A model generated the notes under the pieces. That model worked only from the letters and a program-made list of their open reading frames with translations, did not search any database and was not told the DNA's origin. Of a stretch of 37,918 nucleotides of DNA, positions 10,016 to 18,571 are shown piece after piece. Within the stretch, counting starts at the first letter, position 1, and every line of letters starts with the position of its first letter. The DNA comes from Fidelibacterota bacterium (GTDB lineage Bacteria > Fidelibacterota > Marinisomatia > Marinisomatales > UBA1611), in the NCBI GenBank assembly GCA_016784605.1, contig JADHUI010000023.1, forward strand, positions 1 through 37,918. The letters run 5' to 3'. The position numbers and the translations under genes are program-made.

Positions 10016-11347
10016 ATGAAATGGGTTGGTGGAGCTATTGGTTTTATTTTATTGCTATCAGTTCTAATTATCCAACCCGTAGACAGAACTCATTTTCTTG
10101 ATTCTGACTATTTTCAAATAGCTGAGAATAAAGTAGATAGCCTTCGTACATCCTTAAAATCATTATCAAATCAATCCATTGATATTGGATGGGCAAAAGT
10201 CAATATTACGCCTAATAAGTTAACCCCTTTATCTGGTTATGGAAGTCGAAAAGGTGCTTTAGCTGTTGGAGTTCACGATTCTTTATGGGCGCGAGGGTTT
10301 GTATTTAAGAATAAGACAAATAAAATTGCATTCATTACCTTAGATGCCCTTATAGTTCCACCAACTGTAACTCGTCAATTAATGGAACGATTACCCTCAA
10401 TTGGATACGATATAAATAACGTTTATTTAAGTGCAACTCATACTCACTCATCTGTGGGTGGATGGGGAAATAGTTTTGTTGGTGAATTATTTGCGGGTGA
10501 ATATGATCAAAATATAGTTAACCAATTAACAAGTGATATATTAGATGTAATTCAAGAAGCAGAACTTTCCACTTCCCCGTCTTCTATTGGATATGCTAAT
10601 TATGAAGCATCCGAATTAGTTACAAATCGTCTCGTTGGTAATAAAGGAATCATCGATCCTTGGTTTCGAGTTGTTAAATTCAAAAAACAAACAGGTGAAT
10701 CAGCTCTATTAACTACATTTGCAGCTCATGCAACGTGTTTATCAAGTGATGAATTAAAATTTTCAAGAGATTATCCTGGGCAATTAGTAGACTCACTTGA
10801 AACTCTTTCTGGGATTGAATTTGCCGCCTATGCTGCAGGTGGTGTTGGGAGTCATCGACCTGAAAGCGGTGGAAATGGACAACATGACAGAACACGTTGG
10901 CTAGCTTCCATGTTAAAACAAAAAGTTCAACATAATGCAATTCAACTTTCACAATTGAACGCAATTGGTATGACCTTTATGAATATACCACTCCGTGATG
11001 CTCATTGGAGAATATCAGAAAATTGGCGTTTTAGACCATGGGTATTTCATTGGCTTACGGAAGATTCTCCACAATATATTACAGCATTAAGATTAGGAAA
11101 TAATGTATTTTCGGGAACGCCTTGTGACTTTTCTGGTGAATTAATTCCTGAAATAAAAAATGGGATCGATAGAAATATAAACCTGATAGTGACCAGTTTT
11201 AATGGGGGATATATTGGTTATATTACCAAAGATTGTTGGTATGACTTAAAGGAATACGAAACATTTATTATGAATTGGTTTGGTCCAAATAATGGGCAAT
11301 ATTTCGTGCAATTAATTCAAGAATTAGTTAACATTATCTCATCATGA
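10016..11347 (+). CDS. Neutral/alkaline ceramidase-like amidohydrolase, membrane-anchored
   Basis: The start is set at the ATG at 10016, preceded by GGGGA; an in-frame ATG at 10004 would add four residues. Product 443 residues with an N-terminal transmembrane anchor (about 3-21) and a neutral ceramidase N-terminal domain. Visible family features: WAKVNITP, the zinc-binding SATHTHSS (His 142 and 144), a second zinc-ligand region FAAHATCLSS (His 238), and a GYIGYIT segment near the C-terminus. The GDVSPN nucleophile motif of characterised ceramidases is replaced by GGVGSHRP, and the usual PGE is PCD, so activity on ceramide is uncertain. It may cleave another N-acyl amide in the periplasm. The stop overlaps the next start by ATGA. 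Confidence 0.8.
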   Translation: MKWVGGAIGFILLLSVLIIQPVDRTHFLDSDYFQIAENKVDSLRTSLKSLSNQSIDIGWAKVNITPNKLTPLSGYGSRKGALAVGVHDSLWARGFVFKNKTNKIAFITLDALIVPPTVTRQLMERLPSIGYDINNVYLSATHTHSSVGGWGNSFVGELFAGEYDQNIVNQLTSDILDVIQEAELSTSPSSIGYANYEASELVTNRLVGNKGIIDPWFRVVKFKKQTGESALLTTFAAHATCLSSDELKFSRDYPGQLVDSLETLSGIEFAAYAAGGVGSHRPESGGNGQHDRTRWLASMLKQKVQHNAIQLSQLNAIGMTFMNIPLRDAHWRISENWRFRPWVFHWLTEDSPQYITALRLGNNVFSGTPCDFSGELIPEIKNGIDRNINLIVTSFNGGYIGYITKDCWYDLKEYETFIMNWFGPNNGQYFVQLIQELVNIISS

Positions 11348-13611
11348 AATACTTCATTTTTATTTTTTCTATTCATATGATCCTCGTTGCGCAATTAGAT
11401 ATGATTGGTGGTTATCGTCCAAGGCTTTTAACTAGGGGGAAAATGTGGTCTGCTTTTCGAAATAATGGATTAGATGGTGGTGGAGATAAAAATAGTTCAA
11501 AAAGCCATGGCCAGGAAAGTCTCACCTATCCAGGAAATATAGCTCGTTCATTTACAGATTTTGTAGAATATTTTGCAGATGTAGAAGCTTACTTGAATGG
11601 AGATCCACATATTATAGATCCACCACGCGTTACCATTTCACAAAATTCTAAAGGGCAAGGCATTTGGGTTTTAGCTATTGCCAATGGATCAGATACGCTT
11701 GTATCCTGTTCAGGCCCTAGAGGCTTATCCTATGACATTGAATCAGAAACATATGATATTGATAATGCATTAGAATCCACGTTAGGTGATTCGTCGTGGC
11801 CTAACTCACAGCGAAGCAATTATTCTCCAGACCATCGGAATATCATTGGGAATGAACCTATTGAAATCCATAATTATCGGTATCACGATTATATTATAAA
11901 TGATGAATATCCCGAAGAAATCATTATCAGCCAATGGACAACCAAGTCGGGAATACAAGGAACACGTAAAGCATACGCTTGGAGCTATCCAAATTATGAT
12001 GATTTCATTTTACAAGAAATTATTTTTGAGAATAAAGGAACAGATGTGCTTGATCCAGTGTATTTTGCCTTTAAGACCGGATTGAATGTGAATTCAGCCG
12101 CACATGGATGGGCAGATGGCTATCAAATGGGTTGGAGTGATTGGCGCGTAAACCGGAAACAAACTCAAGATGATGTTTTCTTTTATACCCAATCAGATAC
12201 TTTTAGTCCTGACCTTCCAGAATTTAAATCAGACTATCAAAATCATATTATGGCCTATCAAAGAGATGGCGACTGGCTTGGAACAAATTGGGATGATACA
12301 GCGCAACCTTACAAATTAGAAGTGGCAAATGTTCATGAAAATGAATTTCAAGGACAAGTCGAAAACCAACTTCTCGCATATCAATACATTGGACTAGGTA
12401 TAATCGATTATTTACCCGATGGTGATTTTGTTCATCCAGAATCCAGTGATCAGCCCATTATTACAAAATGGTGGCAATCAGGAAATATTGATGAATTAGA
12501 TTATAAAGATCCAAACCCATTACAACATAATGATCGAGAAATGTTTGAGGCAATGATTGATCCAGATGAGAATGATATAACCCATACTCCCATTGTAGAT
12601 GATTTAGGAGAACATGCCTTGGTATTTGGGCCTTACCATTTAGAACCAGGACAAAAGGCGAAAATTGTTATTGCTTTTGTGGGCGGGTCTGGCGCTGATT
12701 GGCTCAATGAAGATGAAATAACATGGTCATTAACGCCTGAGGCAATTTCTGAGCACACGCTTGGTGAAAGATCACTGTTTAGGAATTTTGAGCGAGCTAA
12801 ATTTGCTTACGAAAATTCGTTTGATATTCCTGATGCACCGCCAGATGTAGATATATGGTTTGGGAATTCTCGACTAGGAGAAGTGGTTGTTAATTGGAAA
12901 GATGATGCAGAAGATGCTTTGGATCCTGACTATGAAGGTGATGAAGCAAAAGATGTTCGAGGATATCGTATTTATAAATCGTGGCCTCCATCTCATTTTT
13001 GGCACAATGGTCCATGGGAATTCCTGATAGATGTTCCATTAGGTGATTCAACTTTTTATGATGTATCTAAAGGAATGTATTCATTTACAGATACAACATC
13101 ATTTTCAGGGTATAATTATTATTACAGTGTTCATACGTATGATTCGGGGCATGATCATTGGTATGATAAGAATGGAAATGATTTAGGCCCTATTCCACCA
13201 TTAGAAAGTGGCATGTCATCTCCAGAACAAAAAAATGTGATTGCGGTGACACCTTATCAAGGTTCGAATCCTATATTTGATCAAATGACGGAACCGATTC
13301 GAGTTGTCCCAAATCCATATCGGTTGGATTTTGCTGATCCTTTGCATATGTACCCTGATGCGGGTGACCCATATAAATTAAGATTTATCAATTTACCTCG
13401 TAAATGTATCATTCGGGTTTATACGGCATCGGGGGATTTAGTGCTCGAACGAAAACATTTAAAAGAATCTTCTGCCGAATCTGCTTGGAGGCAAGAAAGT
13501 ATTACCTTTTCTGGGAATGTGGTAAGTGGAATCTATTTTTGGATGGTTGAATCATTGACTGATGAAAGTTTAGGCCAAGTCCAAAAAGGAACACTTGCTA
13601 TCGTAAAATAA
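11344..13611 (+). CDS. Large secreted protein B, paralogue of the 5095 gene
   Basis: Product of 755 residues with a signal peptide (about 1-17) and the same order of regions as protein A: an N-terminal part with GGYRPRLLTRGKMW and a DVEAYLNGDP motif, a fibronectin-III-like domain (about 500-630), and a C-terminal sorting-type domain with VVPNPYRLDF, LRFINLPRKC, IIRVYTASGDLV and SGIYFWMVES. It starts inside the ceramidase-like gene (ATGA overlap), so it is translationally coupled to it, unlike protein A, which is tied to a TonB receptor and PorV-like protein. Function is unknown. A duplication within the locus with functional divergence is the simplest reading. It converges with the reverse operon, whose last gene ends 16 bases away. 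Confidence 0.7.
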   Translation: MKYFIFIFSIHMILVAQLDMIGGYRPRLLTRGKMWSAFRNNGLDGGGDKNSSKSHGQESLTYPGNIARSFTDFVEYFADVEAYLNGDPHIIDPPRVTISQNSKGQGIWVLAIANGSDTLVSCSGPRGLSYDIESETYDIDNALESTLGDSSWPNSQRSNYSPDHRNIIGNEPIEIHNYRYHDYIINDEYPEEIIISQWTTKSGIQGTRKAYAWSYPNYDDFILQEIIFENKGTDVLDPVYFAFKTGLNVNSAAHGWADGYQMGWSDWRVNRKQTQDDVFFYTQSDTFSPDLPEFKSDYQNHIMAYQRDGDWLGTNWDDTAQPYKLEVANVHENEFQGQVENQLLAYQYIGLGIIDYLPDGDFVHPESSDQPIITKWWQSGNIDELDYKDPNPLQHNDREMFEAMIDPDENDITHTPIVDDLGEHALVFGPYHLEPGQKAKIVIAFVGGSGADWLNEDEITWSLTPEAISEHTLGERSLFRNFERAKFAYENSFDIPDAPPDVDIWFGNSRLGEVVVNWKDDAEDALDPDYEGDEAKDVRGYRIYKSWPPSHFWHNGPWEFLIDVPLGDSTFYDVSKGMYSFTDTTSFSGYNYYYSVHTYDSGHDHWYDKNGNDLGPIPPLESGMSSPEQKNVIAVTPYQGSNPIFDQMTEPIRVVPNPYRLDFADPLHMYPDAGDPYKLRFINLPRKCIIRVYTASGDLVLERKHLKESSAESAWRQESITFSGNVVSGIYFWMVESLTDESLGQVQKGTLAIVK

Positions 13612-13627
13612 ATAATTTTCTTTACAT

Positions 13628-14284
13628 TTAGTCTAGAGATAAAGATTTTTCATTTGTTAAAACCCACCCCATTGCCATATACCAAAATACATTAAGATTA
13701 AAAACTATTTTTTGAACTATTGTAATTGGCAACCCACGTACATTCGTTATTCCTTGATACATATGGTAAGCCAGCAATGCCATTAAAATACTTGAAAACA
13801 CTGTTAACCATTTAGGCATAATGTGATTATTTGAGCAAAGAGTTAATATGATTGCAATGAGCAACCCTAAGGCCCACATATATACACCAAATAAATGAAT
13901 TGCTTTCAACGTATTGCTTGGGGCTCCACCAACCATAATTAACCCAATACTAGAAAAAATACCGAACCCTGCTGCCATCAAACCAATCCATTTAATATTT
14001 GTAAAGGATGAATAATTCAAATAAAAAATAATTAATGATAATCCAAAAATTATGATTGAACTATTCATCAATATCATTGATGATAAATTAGGTTCGCCAT
14101 TTTTCGCAACCGTCTCTCCTAAATCACTTAAAAAGTTTTCCCAATAATGATACCCAGATTTTGTTTTATCCCAGGGTGTACCGCCCGCATAAAACAATAT
14201 CGAAATGTGAGACATAATAAAATAAATTACACTTCCATAAATAGCGGCCAAACCACTAAACCTTTTGGTGGGAATTAAAGTCAT
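13628..14284 (-). CDS. DUF998-like integral membrane protein
   Basis: Product of 218 residues with about six transmembrane helices. The first helix is followed by a loop with YHYWENFLSDLGET, close to the N-F-[IL]-S-D-L-G signature of DUF998 proteins, whose function is unknown. Length is normal for that family. Its ATG overlaps the stop of the ceramidase-like gene by four bases, and it is the last gene of a five-gene reverse operon of envelope enzymes. Context suggests a membrane or lipid role; sequence alone does not give one. Confidence 0.6.
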   Translation of the reverse strand: MTLIPTKRFSGLAAIYGSVIYFIMSHISILFYAGGTPWDKTKSGYHYWENFLSDLGETVAKNGEPNLSSMILMNSSIIIFGLSLIIFYLNYSSFTNIKWIGLMAAGFGIFSSIGLIMVGGAPSNTLKAIHLFGVYMWALGLLIAIILTLCSNNHIMPKWLTVFSSILMALLAYHMYQGITNVRGLPITIVQKIVFNLNVFWYMAMGWVLTNEKSLSLD

Positions 14285-15834
14285 TTTAATTTTTCAATTA
14301 GGCTGACTAAATGATGATAAATCAATGGGCTCGTTTCAGGTCCAATAGAATTGACTTCACCATAAGGTGAATGATCTGCATTATATAAATAGGGCGGTTT
14401 TTCATCCCATTCACTTTTAGGAATAATATATCCTATTTCATCATTGGCTAACCCAAAAACGAATTTGAATTCTCCATCCATGATAGATCTTAGATTAGGA
14501 ACTTCAATTGGGGAAATTATATAATCTTGGCCCGGGGGTGATACCACTCCCCCATTTACAATTTCAGGATATATTTCTCCTGGGATAGAAAGGAAACTTG
14601 CGGGTCCAATTTTAAAAGCGGCAACTTCAGTTCTAACTTGCATCCAACTCGTTGTCCCATGCTTTATAACACCTAATGCAAATCCCAATTTGAAATTATT
14701 ATTATCCAAGGGTAAAGAAATTGTTTTAGCCATAATGGAAATAGAACTTTCAGTCATATCTACTGCTTCGCTCCCCTTAAGTGCCTTTAACAATAAAAAG
14801 CCTATATTTTGCCCCTGCGCTTCCGTTTTTTCAAAAGTAGCACCCGTTAGCATTTCACCTGTAAATATGTCAGGAATCGCAAACGACGGGCGTGTCGTCA
14901 TTAATCCGCCAACAGAACTGCTCATATAAACGGCCGTTCCCCCAATACCTTCAGCAATCGTCTTTCCATCACGGTGGATTCCTTTTTCAACTGCTTCTCT
15001 AATATAATGCGGGAAATCGGAACTAATGTGTAAATTTTCACTCCACAAAGTTTCAGGATGATTCCCCCATGAAATGAGTGAGCCCAATGTTGTATCGGCT
15101 TCACTATCTATTGCTTGGATTATACGAAGTCCCGCATCTAATTCTTCTGGTTTTCGTGTATCCATTACAAAGGTGGCTCCATTCACTAAATCTTGCGCAA
15201 ACCTAAGTTTAGCTGGACGTAATTGATCGACTGCTGTTTCAATGGCGCTTTTTGTTTTAGCTTTTACATCAGCCATAAATTCAGGATTCACCCCAGATGA
15301 TAAATAACTTTCACCCCATATTCCGACTAAATCGGGCCCTTCATGATTATGCGTACTTGCTATAATACAATAATCTATTTGAAGCGATTCTGGTAAAGAT
15401 TTTCGAATATCCACAACTTCATCGTGGAGAAACCCTACTGCATCTAACCCAACAATCGCTAATCGAGTATCACCCGTTTCTAATACCATCACCCTCGCCC
15501 AAATATCATCATGAACACCTTGCGCTGGTCTTTGATTATGAAATCCTGCAATCCAAATGGGATCAAATTCACCATTCTCATTTAAATCATTAAATGAGTC
15601 CCCTTCTTTAGGTTCATATCGCGCATTATTATCAACATCATTCCAGGTATCAAATCCTGATGGCGTGATAGACACTTTTGCGAATCCAGCTTTAATAAAA
15701 TGAGATTGATCATCTTTTATGGATATATTAATTGAGTAATCAGGATGCCTATCAGACAAATTATTTAAGATAAATCCACACCCAAATAGAAGAAAGATTC
15801 CTAAAAATAATAAAATTCTTTTAAGAATATTCAT
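14281..15834 (-). CDS. Ceramidase-like lipoprotein (neutral/alkaline ceramidase N-terminal family)
   Basis: The start is the ATG at 15834, which overlaps the upstream stop by ATGA and begins a lipoprotein signal with lipobox LLFGC (Cys 19); a longer frame to 15876 would bury it. Product 517 residues. After residue 50: FAKVSITPSG, then two acidic loops (DVDNNARYEP, DLNENGEFDP, about 64-92) resembling calcium-binding loops, then WIAGF and GVHDDIWAR. Zinc-ligand regions are STHNHEGP (His 162, 164) and GNHPETL. Near the C-terminus SIPGEIYPE holds a Glu ligand candidate and EIGYIIP a Tyr. The GDVSPN nucleophile motif is absent. Probably a periplasmic or surface amidohydrolase; the substrate may not be ceramide. 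It differs clearly from the 10016 homologue (lipidated, acidic insert). Confidence 0.8.
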   Translation of the reverse strand: MNILKRILLFLGIFLLFGCGFILNNLSDRHPDYSINISIKDDQSHFIKAGFAKVSITPSGFDTWNDVDNNARYEPKEGDSFNDLNENGEFDPIWIAGFHNQRPAQGVHDDIWARVMVLETGDTRLAIVGLDAVGFLHDEVVDIRKSLPESLQIDYCIIASTHNHEGPDLVGIWGESYLSSGVNPEFMADVKAKTKSAIETAVDQLRPAKLRFAQDLVNGATFVMDTRKPEELDAGLRIIQAIDSEADTTLGSLISWGNHPETLWSENLHISSDFPHYIREAVEKGIHRDGKTIAEGIGGTAVYMSSSVGGLMTTRPSFAIPDIFTGEMLTGATFEKTEAQGQNIGFLLLKALKGSEAVDMTESSISIMAKTISLPLDNNNFKLGFALGVIKHGTTSWMQVRTEVAAFKIGPASFLSIPGEIYPEIVNGGVVSPPGQDYIISPIEVPNLRSIMDGEFKFVFGLANDEIGYIIPKSEWDEKPPYLYNADHSPYGEVNSIGPETSPLIYHHLVSLIEKLK

Positions 15835-16829
15835 GCTTTTACTTTTCCTTCGAATCGATTCATGATTTCTTTCCAATTTGTAAATACGATACCTTCATTT
15901 TCCATAAATTGAATAACATCAGGATCTGAAAACATTTCAGCTTCCCAAACGCGCTGTTTCCAAGAGTTCGTTATTTTTTTCAACCCTTCTGTTTCAACCG
16001 ATGGGTGAAATATTATTTCGGATAATCCAGGATTAAGAGATTGTATTAATTCAAAAAATTTATTCTTTTTATCTTCATAATTCTTACCCGTGGGTACAGA
16101 ATAAAAATCATCTAACTTTGGTAATGTATACTCTTGGCCATACGAAACCATTTCATCAGAAATCGGATAACCCTGATTCCTGAATTTCTCAACAATATCG
16201 GGTGTAAAGTTGATCACATTTGCAGGAATATTATACTCCATTGCTACTTTAAAAAATGCTTTTGCATATTTTGCAGAACCATACAGTGTTCCCATATGTG
16301 TATCTAAATGGTCAGGTGTCATTCCACTTTCAATTGCACGATTAATTTGAGCTCTAATCTCCATTTCAACTTCTTCCGCTGAAGCATGCATTACAACTCC
16401 AGATACTTCGTGATAAAAATAACCATTATCATCAATTAACCCCGGCACGTCTCTCACATTTGAGATAGGTCCCCAACGATATGTTTTCCACTCGGCTGTT
16501 AATGTTAAATGTAAACCAATATCGAATGATGGATGTTTGATGGACCATTCTGAAAAATCATTAAACCATGGGCACGGAACCATTACTGCCGCAGATTGGA
16601 TCTGATTATTCAATAAATAAGATTCAGCTGCCTGATTCGCTTCTTGGCACATACCAATGTCATCTGCATGTAGAATAACAACTCGACTCCCTTTTGGGTA
16701 TCCTAACTTTTCTGCCCAGTTTGCTCCTTCAATATTCATTGTATTCTTTGTTTTCTCTTTATCAGAGCAAGAAATGATTCCTATTAATAAAATAAATAAA
16801 ATTCGTAATAATGTCATAATTCCTTTCAT
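15831..16829 (-). CDS. ChbG/YdjC-family carbohydrate deacetylase lipoprotein
   Basis: Product of 332 residues with a lipoprotein signal ending LIGIISC (Cys 21). The YdjC-like fold is marked by VVILHADDIGM (metal-binding Asp pair at 56-57), DIGLHLTLT, DHLDTHMG and EIIFHPS, which supply the conserved metal-binding His residues. Known members (ChbG, HpnK) remove N-acetyl groups from chitooligosaccharides or act on related lipid or sugar amides. This copy is predicted periplasmic or envelope-anchored whereas ChbG is cytosolic. It overlaps both neighbours by four bases (ATGA). An alternative start four codons in (ATG at 16817) would keep the signal. Within this operon it could deacetylate an N-acetyl amino sugar exposed by the glycosidases nearby. 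Confidence 0.82.
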   Translation of the reverse strand: MKGIMTLLRILFILLIGIISCSDKEKTKNTMNIEGANWAEKLGYPKGSRVVILHADDIGMCQEANQAAESYLLNNQIQSAAVMVPCPWFNDFSEWSIKHPSFDIGLHLTLTAEWKTYRWGPISNVRDVPGLIDDNGYFYHEVSGVVMHASAEEVEMEIRAQINRAIESGMTPDHLDTHMGTLYGSAKYAKAFFKVAMEYNIPANVINFTPDIVEKFRNQGYPISDEMVSYGQEYTLPKLDDFYSVPTGKNYEDKKNKFFELIQSLNPGLSEIIFHPSVETEGLKKITNSWKQRVWEAEMFSDPDVIQFMENEGIVFTNWKEIMNRFEGKVKA

Positions 16830-17776
16830 TCATCGTTGAATGGCACAACTTTTTCAAAAAACTTTGCCATATAAAATTGCATATATTCATTTACTGGAAC
16901 GGCTAAATCCATTGTATGAGGCCAGCCCTTTAAGCGATGATACTCATGAGATACACCGACTCGCCTTAATCTTTGATCTAACGTATCCGCCTGACTAACA
17001 GGTACGACTTTATCAATCGTTCCATGAAATGTAATTGTTGGTGGATCATCACTAGAAATATGAGTTAATGGAGAAGCCTCCTTAAATGGATTTGGGTTTT
17101 CATCATAATTATGTCCAATAAAATCTGTTAAGGCAGAATTACTTAAAGCAAAATCAGTTGTTAAATCACAAGGCCCATAAATATTTACAATTCCTTGAAT
17201 ATCACCAATAGACCCACAGGTCTCATACTGATCTGTATATCCGGACATCATAGCTAAATGGCCGCCAGCTGATCCCCCGACGAGAACAACTTTATCTGTG
17301 TCAATTCCATAATCTAACCCATGATCCTTAAACCAACGAATACCGCAATTAATATCTTCAACTGCAGAAGGAAAGAAAGCCTCTTGAGAAAGACGATATG
17401 ACAAAGTTGCAGTGATATATCCTTTTTTTGCAAATTCAATTAAATAAAATAAATAATCTTCTTTACCACCATACTTCCAGCTGCCACCGTGAATAAATAT
17501 GACAACAGGAGCAAGGCCAGAATGATCTTTTTTTCGAAAAATATCCAACTTAAGTAAGCGTTCAGGTGTCTCCTTAAATGGAATATCTAAAATGGCTTCT
17601 AATTCAGATGGTATATCCGGTTCTCGATTGATAAGATGAAGTAAACCCATTCCAGCAGACCACTCTAACAAAGTGTAATTGAGATAACCGACAGGTGGTA
17701 TCGGTGCATCATTTGATTCTTTATCTGCGCAAGACAAAAAAATAATAAAACTTATAATAACAAAACTTTGTCTCAT
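16826..17776 (-). CDS. Alpha/beta-hydrolase lipoprotein (esterase, BD-FAE/acetylesterase-like)
   Basis: The start is taken as the ATG at 17776, one base after the PAP2 stop. It gives MRQSFVIISFIIFLSC, an ideal lipoprotein signal (Cys 16); a TTG at 17785 is the alternative. Product 316 residues. The fold is clear: oxyanion-hole VIFIHGGSW, nucleophile elbow VGGSAGGH, catalytic Asp in the TIDKVVPVSQAD region and His in KGWPHTMD. These fit the hormone-sensitive-lipase/BD-FAE group of carboxylesterases, which deacylate small esters, O-acetyl sugars or xylans. Its neighbours are a phosphatase and an N-deacetylase, so an O-acetylesterase acting on a sugar (sialic acids are often O-acetylated) is attractive but unproven. 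Confidence 0.82.
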   Translation of the reverse strand: MRQSFVIISFIIFLSCADKESNDAPIPPVGYLNYTLLEWSAGMGLLHLINREPDIPSELEAILDIPFKETPERLLKLDIFRKKDHSGLAPVVIFIHGGSWKYGGKEDYLFYLIEFAKKGYITATLSYRLSQEAFFPSAVEDINCGIRWFKDHGLDYGIDTDKVVLVGGSAGGHLAMMSGYTDQYETCGSIGDIQGIVNIYGPCDLTTDFALSNSALTDFIGHNYDENPNPFKEASPLTHISSDDPPTITFHGTIDKVVPVSQADTLDQRLRRVGVSHEYHRLKGWPHTMDLAVPVNEYMQFYMAKFFEKVVPFNDE

Positions 17777-17777
17777 T

Positions 17778-18509
17778 CTAGTCAAGTGGAAATGAAATGC
17801 GTAATGCCATTGTGGGCAGAATATCTATGTTTGCCTTACCAAATATATTCTCATGGTATTGGGTTGAAAAAGCGCGACCAATGGACGTCCCTAAAGCAGC
17901 CCCAAAAATCACATCACTTAAATAATGTTTATTATCATTCATTCGGCTTACAGCCACTAAAGTAGCAAGTCCATAAGCTAAAGCGCCGACTTGGTTCCCA
18001 TAGAGTTCATGCGCAATAGCTGCAATAGTATAACTATGGGACGTATGACCACTTGGAAATGATTTACAACATCCACCATTGGGTCTTACTCGACCAAAAC
18101 TTCGTTTCATTGTTTCGGTAATTATTCCATTTGTTAACATGGCAAAAGTGGAAAATTGCATTTTAGAGAATATTTCACTCGAACTAATATTATTCATTAC
18201 GGATGTTGTAATAATCGATGACCATAAAATCCAATGAGCCCAATCGCCACCGTAGTCATCCCCAAAACGAGAAACTGGATCAGATAAAATTTTATTGGCT
18301 TGAATATAATTTTTTACTGACATATCGATTTGAGTCACGGCCAATGCAGTTAAGGCTGAATATCCCAATAATTTCTGATTTGTTTTATCAGATAATACTT
18401 TTTTGCCTGATTCACTCCAATATGTCGCCCAAGACATATTTTGCTCTTGGCCTAATAAGAAGCTGAATATTATTATTATGGGAAGTGTAATTTTTTTAAT
18501 TAGCATCAT
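17778..18509 (-). CDS. PAP2-superfamily phosphatase
   Basis: The start is set at the ATG at 18509, giving MMLIKKITLPIIIIFSFLLGQ as signal peptide; the longer frame to 18557 would run through the inverted repeat in the divergent promoter region. Product 243 residues. The three phosphatase motifs are intact: KRSFGRVRP, PSGHTSH and SRMNDNKHYLSD (KX6RP, PSGH, SRX5HX3D). Members dephosphorylate lipid phosphates such as phosphatidic acid, undecaprenyl pyrophosphate or sphingoid-base phosphates. The C-terminus (ALRISFPLD) looks like a barrel strand, as in outer-membrane-associated variants. First gene of the reverse operon, with one base between its stop and the esterase start. Confidence 0.85.
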   Translation of the reverse strand: MMLIKKITLPIIIIFSFLLGQEQNMSWATYWSESGKKVLSDKTNQKLLGYSALTALAVTQIDMSVKNYIQANKILSDPVSRFGDDYGGDWAHWILWSSIITTSVMNNISSSEIFSKMQFSTFAMLTNGIITETMKRSFGRVRPNGGCCKSFPSGHTSHSYTIAAIAHELYGNQVGALAYGLATLVAVSRMNDNKHYLSDVIFGAALGTSIGRAFSTQYHENIFGKANIDILPTMALRISFPLD

Positions 18510-18522
18510 TTTCTCACTAGAA

Positions 18523-18559
18523 TATTGGTGGTAAAGTTCACAAATTCCGTCCACCAATA
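18523..18559. promoter_or_regulatory. Perfect 9-bp inverted repeat between divergent genes
   Basis: TATTGGTGG at 18523-18531 and CCACCAATA at 18551-18559 are exact reverse complements separated by 19 bases. The repeat fills most of the 62-base gap between the PAP2 operon and the Gfo/Idh gene. With 28 bases between the arm centres it could be a shared operator for a dimeric regulator, or a hairpin in the leader of either transcript. No regulator gene is adjacent. Confidence 0.5.
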
Positions 18560-18571
18560 AAAGAGATAATT

